The position numbers were made by a program, and so were the translations under genes. A DNA stretch of 64,000 bases from NCBI GenBank assembly GCA_024643345.1, contig JAHENB010000001.1, forward strand, positions 215,356 to 279,355. Reading direction: 5' to 3'. Of this stretch, positions 17,930 through 27,913 are shown piece by piece; position 1 is the first letter of the stretch, and each line of letters opens with the position of its first letter. This DNA is from Maribacter sp. (GTDB lineage: Bacteria > Bacteroidota > Bacteroidia > Flavobacteriales > Flavobacteriaceae). Under the pieces are notes generated by a model. That model worked only from the letters and a program-made list of their open reading frames with translations. It made no database searches and was not told the origin of the DNA.

Positions 17930-19039
17930 ATGTTTGAAGCGTTCCTGGAAAAAATGTCAGGCCATATGGCCAAACAACTTCCATTTGTACTTTATAGAAA
18001 GCCCAACGAAACAGACGTGCAGGCTATTTTGCAGCATAACGACAAAGAATATTTGGTTGCCGATTATACCGAAAGTGGCTTTGTGTTCGCGCCTTTCAAT
18101 GGGGAACGCCCCACCATATTATTGCCTCCGGACGAAAAAATAAAAATAGCGCAACCCTTAAAACTGCCGAAAGTACCGGTAGCACAAACAATGCAATACG
18201 ACCAAAACCGCGATAGGGATGCACATATTGCATTGGTGAACAAAGGATTGACTGCCGTAGAAAGTGGTGTCGTCGACAAATTGGTGCTATCGAGACGACT
18301 CATAGTGCCAAATATGGCAGAACCCCTGCAACTTTTTAAAACCTTGATCGATCAATATGCCACCGCATTTTGTTATCTATGGTTTCATCCGAAAATTGGC
18401 ATGTGGATGGGAGCCACCCCTGAAATATTGCTCAAGTTGCACAACAATCAATTCACCACAATGTCGTTGGCAGGCACCAAAACTATGGAAAGTCGGGAAA
18501 GACCCGATTGGGGCAAAAAGGAATTGGACGAACAGGCCCTAGTCACCGAATATATAAAAAGGGCGTTGGCAGACAAGGTTGTCAACTTGAAAACCTTCGA
18601 TTTGGAATCGATTCTTGCCGGCAATTTATGGCACCTCCGAACCAAGATTACAGGTCGTCTCGATAATAATTTGAGGGAAGTACTCTTGGCACTGCATCCG
18701 ACACCCGCCGTTTGTGGCTTACCTTTGTCAAAGGCCAAAAAATTTATACTGAAAAACGAAACGTACGATAGGGCCTATTATACCGGCTATTTAGGGGAGC
18801 TGAACATGCTACAGGAAAAAAATAGGTCGCCCAATGGAAAAAATATAGAAAACAAGTCCTATAGAACGGTAAGGCCCATGACCGAATTCTATGTGAACCT
18901 GCGCTGTATGCAATTGACTTTGAATGAGGCCATTATATACATCGGCGGTGGAATTACCAAAGATTCGGATCCGGAGAAAGAGTGGGAAGAAACCGTCAAT
19001 AAAAGCCTTACCATGATCAAAGTACTATTCGAAACATAG
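17930..19039 (+). CDS. menF: isochorismate synthase
   Basis: Converts chorismate to isochorismate, entry to the menaquinone branch. 369 residues with the chorismate-binding domain over the C-terminal two thirds: KLVLSRR, GATPEILLK, SLAGTKT, HPTPAVCGLP and GGGITKDSDPEKEWEE. EntC or pchA-type enzymes share these motifs, but the flanking thioesterase and menD fix the pathway. ATG directly follows the thioesterase stop. Confidence 0.93.
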   Translation: MFEAFLEKMSGHMAKQLPFVLYRKPNETDVQAILQHNDKEYLVADYTESGFVFAPFNGERPTILLPPDEKIKIAQPLKLPKVPVAQTMQYDQNRDRDAHIALVNKGLTAVESGVVDKLVLSRRLIVPNMAEPLQLFKTLIDQYATAFCYLWFHPKIGMWMGATPEILLKLHNNQFTTMSLAGTKTMESRERPDWGKKELDEQALVTEYIKRALADKVVNLKTFDLESILAGNLWHLRTKITGRLDNNLREVLLALHPTPAVCGLPLSKAKKFILKNETYDRAYYTGYLGELNMLQEKNRSPNGKNIENKSYRTVRPMTEFYVNLRCMQLTLNEAIIYIGGGITKDSDPEKEWEETVNKSLTMIKVLFET

Positions 19040-19087
19040 TTTTTTTGCCAAGATTGGTTTGCCAGCACTTTGCGTCGTATTTTTGTA

Positions 19088-20851
19088 ATGATGAAGCACT
19101 CCAATATCCCCTCTGCACAAACCGTAGTTCTGCATTGCAAGGCAAGGGGGATTAAGAACATAGTGATATCCCCTGGATCCCGAAATGCCCCGTTGATCAT
19201 CGGTTTTTCAGAAGACCCATATTTTAAATGTTTTAGCATTGTGGATGAGCGTACTGCTGCATTCTTTGGTTTGGGGATTGCCCAATGCCTTCGAGAACCG
19301 GTGGCCGTCCTATGCACCTCCGGAAGCGCACTATTAAACTATTATCCGGCAATAGCCGAAGCCTATTACAGTCAAATCCCCTTGGTGGTCATATCTGCAG
19401 ACCGACCTGAATACAAAATCGATGTGGGCGACGGACAGACAATACGACAGGATCACGTATTTGACCGGCATATTGGTTATTCGGCAAATTTGAAACAGGA
19501 CATCCTTCACGCGACCGATAGGATAAAAAAATACAGACCGAATTGGCTCGAGAACAAAAGCCTGGCAGAGGCTCAGCAAGACGTGCAACACTACAATGAT
19601 TCTGAATTGAACAGGGCCTTTCATACGCTTTTGGCCCTCGATTTACCGATACATATCAACGTGCCTTTTGAGGAGCCACTTTATGGTTTTGCCACAAACC
19701 TATCCGTTCATGCCACGATAAAACCATTGTTAAAAGAAAGCATGAAGGGGTCAGACACATTAACCGTTTTTGGTGAAATATGGAATCAGGCGTCCAAAAA
19801 AATGGTATTGGTAGGGGTCAACCCGCCGAACAGCATGGAACAAGCATTTTTGGAACGGCTTGCCAAGGATCCTACGGTAGTTGTTTTTACCGAGACGACC
19901 TCTAATATGTACCATACCGATTTTTTCCCGAGCATCGATAGCATTATCGCACCTATCGAAAAATCGGAAATCAAAGACGAGTTATTTGAAAAACTACGCC
20001 CCGATGTTTTGGTCACTTTTGGCGGAATGGTCATCTCCAAAAAAATTAAGGCGTTTCTACGGCAGTACGCACCAAAACACCATTGGCACATCGACCCGTT
20101 AAGGGCTTTCGACACATTTTTCTGTTTATCCCATCATTTTAAATGTAGTGCCAATGAATTTTTTGCAGGGCTTGCCCCTTCCACGATACCTGCAAAAGGC
20201 GAATATTTTCGTTTTTGGAATGCCATTAAATTGGATGGGGAATTAAAACGGGAAACTTATTTGAATGAAATTCCATTTTCAGACCTGTTGGCATTTCATC
20301 ATATATTTAAAGGCATTCCCGAAAACCTACATGTACAGCTCGCGAACAGTTCCACGGTGCGTTATTCGCAACTCTTTAAGTTACACCCTTCTTTAAAGGT
20401 ATTTTCGAACAGGGGCACGAGTGGTATTGATGGAAGTACCTCCACGGCAATAGGCGCGGCTTATTATTGCAAAGAACCTACTTTGCTGATAACCGGTGAC
20501 CTCAGTTTTTTTTATGACAGCAATGCTCTATGGAACAGCTATATCCGCCCCGATTTCCGTATCATCTTGGTCAATAATGGGGGAGGAGGTATTTTCAGAA
20601 TATTACCGGGGAATGAGAATACCGAAAAATTCGAAACATTCTTTGAGACAACGCACCATTTAGACGCATCCCAACTATGCAAAATGCATGGATTGGATTA
20701 TCTTGTGGCATCAAATGAAAGCGAATTGGAAGATTTATTTGGTGATTTTTATAAACCTTCCATCAGGCCCCAACTCCTTGAAATTAATACCCCTAGATTA
20801 GTGAACAATAAAATTTTGCTTGCTTATTTTGATTTTATATCTTCGTTTTAA
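19088..20851 (+). CDS. menD: SEPHCHC synthase
   Basis: ThDP-dependent addition of succinic semialdehyde (from 2-oxoglutarate) to isochorismate. 587 residues from ATG 19088; a TTG at 19070 is in frame but would prepend only RRIFV-like sequence. Motifs: VISPGSRNAPL (26-36), catalytic Glu54 in VDERTAAFFGLG, NRGTSGIDGSTSTAIG, and the ThDP-binding GDLSFFYDSNALWN. A TATTTTTG element ends a few bases before the ATG. Confidence 0.95.
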   Translation: MMKHSNIPSAQTVVLHCKARGIKNIVISPGSRNAPLIIGFSEDPYFKCFSIVDERTAAFFGLGIAQCLREPVAVLCTSGSALLNYYPAIAEAYYSQIPLVVISADRPEYKIDVGDGQTIRQDHVFDRHIGYSANLKQDILHATDRIKKYRPNWLENKSLAEAQQDVQHYNDSELNRAFHTLLALDLPIHINVPFEEPLYGFATNLSVHATIKPLLKESMKGSDTLTVFGEIWNQASKKMVLVGVNPPNSMEQAFLERLAKDPTVVVFTETTSNMYHTDFFPSIDSIIAPIEKSEIKDELFEKLRPDVLVTFGGMVISKKIKAFLRQYAPKHHWHIDPLRAFDTFFCLSHHFKCSANEFFAGLAPSTIPAKGEYFRFWNAIKLDGELKRETYLNEIPFSDLLAFHHIFKGIPENLHVQLANSSTVRYSQLFKLHPSLKVFSNRGTSGIDGSTSTAIGAAYYCKEPTLLITGDLSFFYDSNALWNSYIRPDFRIILVNNGGGGIFRILPGNENTEKFETFFETTHHLDASQLCKMHGLDYLVASNESELEDLFGDFYKPSIRPQLLEINTPRLVNNKILLAYFDFISSF

Positions 20852-20882
20852 GCCAACATTAACCCTAAATATTTAGAATGTT

Positions 20883-21224
20883 ATGAGTAAGCGAGACGAT
20901 TTAATCAAACTGTACGCAGAAGATATCAAATCCAAATTTGGGGAGGCCGCAGATATGACACTGTTGACAAAAGTTGTGGTTGGCTTAGGCCCTGCGATTT
21001 ATAATGCGGACTCTTCCAAAGTATCGGGTACGGATGACAGAGAATTGGAGACGGTAAAGAAAAATTACCTCATCAAGAAATTGGGTTTGAAAGATGGGCC
21101 TGAATTAATGTCGGCAATTAAAACCGTATTGGATAAATATGGTAGTTCCAATAGAAACAAACAGAGGGCAGTGGTATACTATATGTTGTGTAAGCACTTC
21201 AAAAAGGCTGCTGTTTACAAATAA
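20883..21224 (+). CDS. DUF2853 family protein
   Basis: 113 residues, helical, soluble. Sequence such as GPAIYNADSSKVSGTDDRELETVK and FLIKKLGLKDG-like NYLIKKLGLKDGPEL matches the DUF2853 pattern. Function is unknown; the family is frequently found beside men genes in flavobacteria, as I recall. 31 bases after menD, ends at an intrinsic terminator. Confidence 0.85.
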   Translation: MSKRDDLIKLYAEDIKSKFGEAADMTLLTKVVVGLGPAIYNADSSKVSGTDDRELETVKKNYLIKKLGLKDGPELMSAIKTVLDKYGSSNRNKQRAVVYYMLCKHFKKAAVYK

Positions 21225-21248
21225 AATGGTTAAAGCTATATAAAAGGG

Positions 21249-21274
21249 CCATTCCATTGTTGAATGGTTTTTTT
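21249..21274 (+). terminator. rho-independent terminator after the DUF2853 gene
   Basis: CCATTC (21249-21254), 7-base loop, GAATGG (21262-21267), then seven T. It ends the thioesterase-menF-menD-DUF2853 unit. Confidence 0.75.
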
Positions 21275-21425
21275 ATGACCGGTAGGTTGTGGGTTTAGGT
21301 AGTAGTCAAATGGGAACACTTATGCATTGCGAATTTGCTTTTAGTTATCTTTCACAGTACTACTATCCATAAACTAGTGTTGTACATTATTGCCTTTCCT
21401 CTTATTTTAGAATTACCTTTACCGA

Positions 21426-22265
21426 ATGATCGAACTAGGAAATTATAACACACTTGAAATTGTAAGGGACACCAGTGTAGGCCTTTTTTTGTCGAGTGAT
21501 ACGGGGGCAGAAATTTTATTGCCCAATAAGTACGTGCCCAAAACTTATGAGATTGGGAACTCGCTGAACGTTTTTTGTTATTTGGACCATGAAGAAAGGC
21601 CGGTGGCTACCACCTTGATCCCTTTTGTGAAAAGGAATACCTTTGGATTTTTAAAAGTGGTCGAAGTTAATAAGATAGGGGCATTTTTGGATTGGGGATT
21701 GGAAAAACATCTTTTTGTTCCGTTTAGGGAACAGCGAGATAAAATGAAGGAAGGGCAATGGTATGTAATCTATTGCTATATGGATGAGCAATCGTTTCGC
21801 TTGGTGGGATCGAACAAGATCGATCGTTTTTTGAGCAATGAAAACCTAACCGTTAAGCCGCGGGAAGAGGTAGACCTTATGGTGACCCGATTGACCGATT
21901 TAGGATGGGAAGTCATCATTAACGACAAGCATAGGGGACTGGTGTATTCGAACGAAATATTTAAAAGGATTGCGGTAGGGAACAAATTGAAAGGATACAT
22001 TAAAACCATTAGGCCCGACAACAAGATCGATATAAGCCTAGAACCTATTGGTCAAAAGATTCTGGAGCCTGCTGCAGAAAAAATATACCATACGTTAAAA
22101 CACCATGGCGGGTTTTTGCCCCTGCACGATAAATCGGACCCCAAAGAGATTACCAAACAACTTGAAATGAGTAAAAAAACATTTAAAAAGGGTTGCGGGA
22201 CACTCTATAAGGCCAGAAAGATCGATATTAAAGAAGATGGGATATACCTCATTTCAGATCAATAG
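21426..22265 (+). CDS. S1-domain RNA-binding protein, CvfB-like
   Basis: 279 residues. Three OB/S1-like segments are visible: VGLFLSSDTGAEILLP (near 15-35), FGFLKVVEVNKIGAFLDWGLEKHLFVPF (about 75-102) and the third near RGLVYSNEIFKRIAVGNKLKGYI (about 157-185), with a winged-helix-like C-terminus (LEMSKKTFKKGCGTLYKA). This is the CvfB/YitL layout, proteins that bind RNA and affect virulence or ribosome-linked regulation in Firmicutes. 201 bases separate it from DUF2853; I see no gene in that gap. Confidence 0.85.
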   Translation: MIELGNYNTLEIVRDTSVGLFLSSDTGAEILLPNKYVPKTYEIGNSLNVFCYLDHEERPVATTLIPFVKRNTFGFLKVVEVNKIGAFLDWGLEKHLFVPFREQRDKMKEGQWYVIYCYMDEQSFRLVGSNKIDRFLSNENLTVKPREEVDLMVTRLTDLGWEVIINDKHRGLVYSNEIFKRIAVGNKLKGYIKTIRPDNKIDISLEPIGQKILEPAAEKIYHTLKHHGGFLPLHDKSDPKEITKQLEMSKKTFKKGCGTLYKARKIDIKEDGIYLISDQ

Positions 22266-22425
22266 TTAATCTGATGAAAATCAAATCTATGCTTATTTTT
22301 AACATCGTTTTGTCTTGGGCAAACCACTTAAAAAGCTATTTTTGCAACAATTCAGATTTTTATATTTAAAGTAATCAAGTTATTGGTTAACTTTAAAGCG
22401 ATAATCCCCCTAATACGCACTGCCC

Positions 22426-23025
22426 ATGCCATTTATAGAAGAAAGTGATTTGTTGGAATTGCACAAAGACATTGATAAGGCCCAAATTATCAATGAGCGA
22501 CTTTTAGATCAGATCAAATTCAAGAACAAAGAATTAAAACGCAGTAAAATACAGCGTAATGTGCTCGCAGGGATAACAGGAATTTTTCTCATAGGAACCT
22601 TGGCAATAACCTCATTTTCGGCTGGACTGAGCAGCTCCAATAAATTTGAGAAGCCTAGTAATCTCTTGGTTTCCATAGATAGTTTGGATGCCATTAAATC
22701 TCGTATCGATAATTTAAAGCAGCAAAATGAGGAATTAAGTTTGGTCAAAGAGTTCTACTTGGCCAAGGAATTCCTGGAAAAAGAGAAAATTTATTCGGTA
22801 CAGGTGAAGTCGTTTGTTGACAACAACATAACCCTGGCCTCAGAGGCTTTGACCAATACGATGTTTGTTAAAACCAATCCTTTTTATTCTTATTCTTTAG
22901 GAAATTTCGAAACCCTTCAGGAAGCCCAGCGTTTCAGAAAGCAATTGGTTGATATTGGGTTTAAAGACGCCTTTGTTGCTTCTTACAAAGACGGGAAACG
23001 CGTTCAAATCGAAGATCCTTTTTAG
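22426..23025 (+). CDS. membrane protein with SPOR-like C-terminus
   Basis: 199 residues. An N-terminal coiled-coil (HKDIDKAQIINERLLDQI), one membrane segment near 47-66 (VLAGITGIFLIGTLAITSF), a second coiled stretch, then about residues 123-195 forming an SPOR-like module: YSVQVKSFVDNN, YSYSLGNFETLQEAQRFRKQL, DAFVASYKDGKR. SPOR domains bind denuded peptidoglycan in the periplasm. Its stop overlaps the menA start by one base (TAGTG), so the two are coupled although a link in function is not obvious. Confidence 0.75.
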   Translation: MPFIEESDLLELHKDIDKAQIINERLLDQIKFKNKELKRSKIQRNVLAGITGIFLIGTLAITSFSAGLSSSNKFEKPSNLLVSIDSLDAIKSRIDNLKQQNEELSLVKEFYLAKEFLEKEKIYSVQVKSFVDNNITLASEALTNTMFVKTNPFYSYSLGNFETLQEAQRFRKQLVDIGFKDAFVASYKDGKRVQIEDPF

Positions 23026-23933
23026 TGTCGAAAATTAAAGCTTGGCGCTCTGCCGCTAGGTTAAGAACCCTTCCCCTTTCGGTATCTGGGATCATCACAG
23101 GTACGGCATTGGCCAACCTCTATGGCAAAAACGATATTGCCATCTTATTTTTGGCGATTTTGACTACCATCGGATTTCAGGTGACTTCCAATTTCGCCAA
23201 TGACTATGGCGATGGCGTGAAAGGAACCGACAACGAAGATAGGGTAGGGCCCTCGAGGATGCTTCAAAGCGGACTGCTATCTAGAAAAGAGCTGAAATCA
23301 GGTATCATCGTTAGCATATTGATCAACTTGGCTTTAATCGTAGCCTTGGTATACGTGGCTTTTGGGTTTAAGAACATAGGTCTGCTTCTTTTATTTTTTG
23401 CGCTCGGTATCCTAAGTATTTGGGCATCGATAAATTATACGATTGGCAAATCGGCATATGGCTACAGGGGATGGGGAGATTTCTTCGTATTCATTTTTTT
23501 CGGGTTATTGGCCGTAATGGGCAGTATGTTCCTTTATACCAAATTTTTAGCACCGTCGGCGCTTTTGCCAGCCATTGCCATTGGTGCTTTGAGCACGGCC
23601 GTACTTAACCTGAACAACATGCGGGACTATGTATCCGATCAAAAGGCTTCTAAAAAAACCATTGTTGTCCTTATCGGACCTACCAATGGAAAACGCTATC
23701 ATTATGCGCTTTTGATTGGTGCGTTCCTATGCATCTTATTTTTTTTAATCCTAACGGCGAGCCATATCTACCAATATTCTCCCTTGGTTGCTTTTATTCC
23801 CGTTTTTTTACATTTAAAAAAGGTCGTGGGCATTGATCGTCCCGAAGCTTTCGACCCTGAGCTTAAAAAATTGGCTTTGAGCACTTTTCTGTTGTCCATA
23901 TTAATGTTAATGAGTTATAATATATTTTTGTAA
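23025..23933 (+). CDS. menA: 1,4-dihydroxy-2-naphthoate polyprenyltransferase
   Basis: Attaches the polyprenyl tail to DHNA in the inner membrane, giving demethylmenaquinone. 302 residues, about eight membrane segments, UbiA superfamily. The prenyl-diphosphate motif is NDYGDGVKGTDNEDR (about 64-78), the second Asp motif LNNMRDYVSDQ. Starts with GTG overlapping the stop of the SPOR-like gene. Confidence 0.93.
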   Translation: MSKIKAWRSAARLRTLPLSVSGIITGTALANLYGKNDIAILFLAILTTIGFQVTSNFANDYGDGVKGTDNEDRVGPSRMLQSGLLSRKELKSGIIVSILINLALIVALVYVAFGFKNIGLLLLFFALGILSIWASINYTIGKSAYGYRGWGDFFVFIFFGLLAVMGSMFLYTKFLAPSALLPAIAIGALSTAVLNLNNMRDYVSDQKASKKTIVVLIGPTNGKRYHYALLIGAFLCILFFLILTASHIYQYSPLVAFIPVFLHLKKVVGIDRPEAFDPELKKLALSTFLLSILMLMSYNIFL

Positions 23934-23966
23934 TTTTGATTACAATTCACCAAAACCGTACTTACT

Positions 23967-24719
23967 TTGGAACAACCTATCAGAATACTTATCGTAGAGG
24001 ATAATGTAATCATAGCTGATGACATGCAATCGATGCTAGAGGAAATCGGCTATGAGATCGTAGACAATGTCATAGTTTATGAACAGGCCGAAGAAGTATT
24101 AAAGACACAGGAAGTAGATCTCGTATTGATCGATATTATCCTCGCTTCGGAGAAAACAGGAATTGATTTGGGCAAACACATTCGGGAAAATTATAATATC
24201 CCGTTTATTTTTGTGACCTCTAATTCTGACAGGGCGACAGTGGAAAATGCCAAGACCGTAAAGCCCAATGGATATCTTGTAAAGCCATTTGAACAACAAG
24301 ACTTGTATACCTCAATCGAAATAGCGCTTTCAAATTTCAGCCATAATGCCAGATCAACCGGTAGAGATGAAATGGAGGAAGAGGATATTGCCGTTTCCAA
24401 CTCGGTTTTGAAAGATTCCATTTTTGTTAAGAAACAACACCTCTATTATCGAATTCAATTTGGCGATATACAATTTATCAAAGCGGATAATGTGTATCTG
24501 GAAGTGAATACCATTGATAAAAAATTCTTGGTGAGATCTCCGTTAAAGGACTATTTGGAAAAACTTCCCAAAAATAAATTTTACCGGGCACATAAATCTT
24601 ATATAGTTAATGTTGACCATATCGACGCGATCAATTCCAAGGATATTTTGATCAACAATACTTTGATTCCAATCTCCAAGGAATTTAAGGAATTTATCAT
24701 TTCTGCTATGAACTCTTAA
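23967..24719 (+). CDS. LytTR-type response regulator
   Basis: 250 residues. Receiver domain at 5-115 with acidic pocket EDN (11-13), phospho-accepting Asp56 (VLIDI), Thr/Ser in FVTSNS and Lys in LVKPF. LytTR DNA-binding domain at about 145-248: FIKADNVYLEVNT, FYRAHKSYIVNVDHI. Start is TTG, the only start that keeps the first beta strand. The next gene on the same strand is its likely sensor kinase, 382 bases away. Targets are unknown. Confidence 0.92.
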   Translation: MEQPIRILIVEDNVIIADDMQSMLEEIGYEIVDNVIVYEQAEEVLKTQEVDLVLIDIILASEKTGIDLGKHIRENYNIPFIFVTSNSDRATVENAKTVKPNGYLVKPFEQQDLYTSIEIALSNFSHNARSTGRDEMEEEDIAVSNSVLKDSIFVKKQHLYYRIQFGDIQFIKADNVYLEVNTIDKKFLVRSPLKDYLEKLPKNKFYRAHKSYIVNVDHIDAINSKDILINNTLIPISKEFKEFIISAMNS

Positions 24720-25101
24720 TGTTGATTATTGCTTTTGAGGAATCAAAGGCACCTCAATTAAGCCTGTATATTTAAAAAATCGATAACGAGGCAAAGCATT
24801 ATTTTTATTTAAGCCAGTTAGGCCATTCAAATATCGACCCTGAATAAAGTAGGTTACATAGCCCTAGAACCTATTGCAAAGCATATTTCCTAAAACTTCT
24901 GAGGCAATAACTGACAGGCCCTGATCGATAAAAAGCACTTTTCACCACAAAAATTGGCCGTTACACAACAATTATAAAATGATTTGGGGTGAATACGATA
25001 TTTTTGAAACACTTAAGGCCGAACGGCCGGGGTTGGCCCATATTGGGCCTGAGTAAATTCTCATGATTGCGACGTTTTGGTCGTGGTGATGGCAACATGA
25101 T
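24720..25101. other. 382-base gap between regulator and kinase
   Basis: No gene is convincing here. A 25-codon frame at 24979-25056 (MIWGEYDIFETLKAERPG then nine more residues) reads plausibly, but is too short to support. No terminator hairpin is obvious. It may hold the kinase promoter. Confidence 0.3.
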
Positions 25102-27066
25102 ATGAAAAAATTACTTTTCAAGACTATTTTCTTGCTATTGATGACCTTAACTTCTGTTTCGGTCAGGTCACAAGAATCGGGCACTTCAACCGAAAATATC
25201 TTTAATACCTTTCTGCAGGAGTCCAACTCTGAAAGTCGTCTCAATTTCTTTTTTGATACCCATAACCGGTACAGAGAAAATTCTGCCTATGATTGGTTAG
25301 ATAAGGTAAACCTTTATCTTGTGGAAGCCAAGAAACAAAAAGACTCGCTCGACATCCTCAATTATATGCTGATGCAGTCCCAGGTATATCATGATCTTGG
25401 AGACTATGATAAAAGCCTGACCATTTCAAAAGAACTTTACCAAATAAAGGACTTACTCAACTTAAAAGCCAAGTCTATTCTTTTGGATCTCATGGATAGC
25501 AGTTATGCCAAGTTAAAGTTTTACGCGGAACAAATAGAAATCAGAAAAGAAAAACGAAAACTGGGCATTACCAAAAAGGTCTCCTTTTATGACATCTATG
25601 CCAGCCTTGGATTTTATCGAAAGGCAATGGATGACTATTATATTGATGAGAAAAAAAATGTGGATGATGGCGATTTTTATGGTCAGGCCGTTTTCTATAA
25701 CAATGTGGGCGACTTTTTGAGATTGGATAAGTCTACACCAACGGCCCTAAGCACTTATAAAAAAGCAGAGGGATTTTTGAATGTATACCTCAACGACGTT
25801 ACCAAAACAAAGACCGACAATAGGCTTTCGGAAGCACAACTGCTCAAAGGCATCATTGAGGGAAACATAGGAAAATGTCATACCCAATTAAAGCAATATG
25901 AAGAAGCCTTACCCTACCTTGAAAGCAGTATCGCCAACATCAAAGAATTCAGCAAGGGCAAGTTTTCATCAGATTTGGTAGAAAACAGTTTGGAAATTGC
26001 ATACTGCTATCTACAACTGAACGATTTTCAAAAGGCCACCGATTATTTGAGCGATAACATAAATCCGGAAAAGATCGAGAATGTCATTAAAAAGAACAGC
26101 CTTTTTGCGTCATACTATGACAAGACCCAAGATTATGTCAATGCGGTTTTTTATCTGAAAAAAAACCAAAGGATCATAGATTCGTTGGGGTCGGGCGAAT
26201 CTTCCATAAAACTGCAACAATTAAGGGTCGTTGTGGGGGAAGATTTCGAAAATACGCGCACCATGGTCCAGGAACAACGCCAAGCCTTGGAAGCCTCACA
26301 AAATGAAATGATCGCCAAGGATGAGCGCAACAATTTGGTATTTATCTCCTTGGTTTTTACCCTGCTGGGGTTTGCTGCCATGGTTTATGCCTACCTCAGG
26401 AGCATAAAGAACCAAAGGTTGATCGCTGAGCAGAAATATATCATTGAAAATGCGCTTGTGGAGAAAGATTCGCTGTTGAAAGAAATACACCATAGGGTAA
26501 AGAACAATTTACAAATGGTATCGAGCCTGTTGAGTCTGCAGACCAAAAACACTAGGAGCAAAGCCGCAATAGAAGCCCTGGAGGAGGGAAAGAGCAGGGT
26601 AAAGGCCATGGCCCTGATTCACCAAAAATTGTATCAAAACGAGGACCTTTCGGTCATCGAAATGCAAGGTTATATCGAAAGTCTGATCAATAGCGTACAA
26701 TCGGTTTACAAAAAAGGGGGTCACAATATCAATATTACCATTGATGCCGAGAATGTTGAACTCGACATTGATCGTGCGATTCCTTTTGGGTTGATTCTCA
26801 ATGAACTGGTATCGAACTCTTTTAAATATGCCTTTCCTACCGATGATGAAAACGGCAAAATATACATTCATATTCAAAAAATCGGGAATCAGGAAGGATT
26901 CTTCGAGTATACCGATAATGGGGTGGGACTTCCTGAAGATACCGAGGAACGCGCCAATTCTTCCATGGGCATTCGACTGATGAATCGTTTGGCCAATCAA
27001 CTACAGACCAAATTAAATGTTGATAAAACCACCGAGGGCGTGCGCTTTTGGTTCAACTTCAAATAG
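25102..27066 (+). CDS. sensor histidine kinase with TPR sensor region (HisKA_2)
   Basis: 654 residues. Signal peptide (about 1-24), periplasmic TPR-like helices over about 60-390, a coiled-coil, one membrane helix near 411-434, then a HisKA_2-type dimerisation domain EIHHRVKNNLQMVSSLLSLQ (phospho-acceptor His464) and HATPase domain with NELVSNSFKYAFP and GVGLPED. Such kinases lack the usual H-box and often pair with LytTR or CheY regulators; the preceding gene fits as its partner. The signal sensed is unknown. Confidence 0.92.
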   Translation: MKKLLFKTIFLLLMTLTSVSVRSQESGTSTENIFNTFLQESNSESRLNFFFDTHNRYRENSAYDWLDKVNLYLVEAKKQKDSLDILNYMLMQSQVYHDLGDYDKSLTISKELYQIKDLLNLKAKSILLDLMDSSYAKLKFYAEQIEIRKEKRKLGITKKVSFYDIYASLGFYRKAMDDYYIDEKKNVDDGDFYGQAVFYNNVGDFLRLDKSTPTALSTYKKAEGFLNVYLNDVTKTKTDNRLSEAQLLKGIIEGNIGKCHTQLKQYEEALPYLESSIANIKEFSKGKFSSDLVENSLEIAYCYLQLNDFQKATDYLSDNINPEKIENVIKKNSLFASYYDKTQDYVNAVFYLKKNQRIIDSLGSGESSIKLQQLRVVVGEDFENTRTMVQEQRQALEASQNEMIAKDERNNLVFISLVFTLLGFAAMVYAYLRSIKNQRLIAEQKYIIENALVEKDSLLKEIHHRVKNNLQMVSSLLSLQTKNTRSKAAIEALEEGKSRVKAMALIHQKLYQNEDLSVIEMQGYIESLINSVQSVYKKGGHNINITIDAENVELDIDRAIPFGLILNELVSNSFKYAFPTDDENGKIYIHIQKIGNQEGFFEYTDNGVGLPEDTEERANSSMGIRLMNRLANQLQTKLNVDKTTEGVRFWFNFK

Positions 27067-27073
27067 GGGTTCC

Positions 27074-27871
27074 CTATCTGACACGGCTTCGCAGCACGAC
27101 CTTGTGCAGAAGCCTGGGAAAAAATCGCTTGAGATAAATTCCGATCAACTCCCTTCCCGCGATGTAAGCTTCATATTTTTCCTTTTCTATGGCCTTGACC
27201 ATCTTTTTGGCAAAAAGGGATACAGGGATGCCATTTTTTGTTGCCACGTCATCTTTGTCCTGGATGCTGCCATCTGCGGTCAAAGCATTTTTGGCTACAT
27301 TCGTCTGAACAAATCCCGGGCATATTATGGTCACTAGGATACCATCTTTGGCATGCTCCATCCGCAAGACGTCAAAAAAACCATGCAGCGCATGCTTCGC
27401 ACCACAATAACCAGAACGATAGGGAGATCCAAATTTTCCCATCAAACTGCTTACGGTCACAAAATGACCGTTTTTCCTATCAATAAAATGGGGTAGAAGG
27501 GCTTTAGTGAGGGCAACCGTTCCCAAATAGTCGATGTCTATCAGTTTTCGGTATACCGAAAAATCGGTATTTATGATCAATGAACGTTGGCTGATACCGG
27601 CATTGTTGATCAAAAGATCAATCGACCCAAATGCGGAAACGGCCACCTTTGTTTTTTGTTCAAACGAATCGTATGCCCCCAGCTCCAAAGGTAAGATGAA
27701 CACTTTGTCGGGATACTTGCATTTTTCTTTTACCGCCTGCAATGATGATTCCTTTCTTGAAGACAAAATAAGATTGCAATTTTTTTGCCCTAACAAATAA
27801 GCCAAGGCTTCACCAATTCCGGAGGACGCGCCGGTTATCCAAACGGTTTTATTTTCAATCTGTGCCATCAC
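27074..27871 (-). CDS. short-chain dehydrogenase/reductase
   Basis: 265 residues, classical SDR. NAD(P)-binding ITGASSGIGEAL (12-23), NNAG (89-92), catalytic Ser141/142, Tyr155 and Lys159 (YCGAKHAL). NADPH or NADH dependence and substrate cannot be told. It sits convergently after the kinase, 7 bases apart, inside the men region but on the opposite strand, so probably unrelated to menaquinone. Confidence 0.9.
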   Translation of the reverse strand: MMAQIENKTVWITGASSGIGEALAYLLGQKNCNLILSSRKESSLQAVKEKCKYPDKVFILPLELGAYDSFEQKTKVAVSAFGSIDLLINNAGISQRSLIINTDFSVYRKLIDIDYLGTVALTKALLPHFIDRKNGHFVTVSSLMGKFGSPYRSGYCGAKHALHGFFDVLRMEHAKDGILVTIICPGFVQTNVAKNALTADGSIQDKDDVATKNGIPVSLFAKKMVKAIEKEKYEAYIAGRELIGIYLKRFFPRLLHKVVLRSRVR

Positions 27872-27913
27872 TTGCTTTTAACGACTAAAATATGGTTAAA
27901 TTTGTAGGTTTAG

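Noticed and set aside
22035-24880. A shared 14-base word (CCTAGAACCTATTG) in the CvfB-like gene and in the gap after the response regulator
   Set aside because: Several such matches are expected by chance in 64 kb.
24979-25056. 25-codon frame in the regulator-kinase gap
   Set aside because: Too short and without supporting signals.
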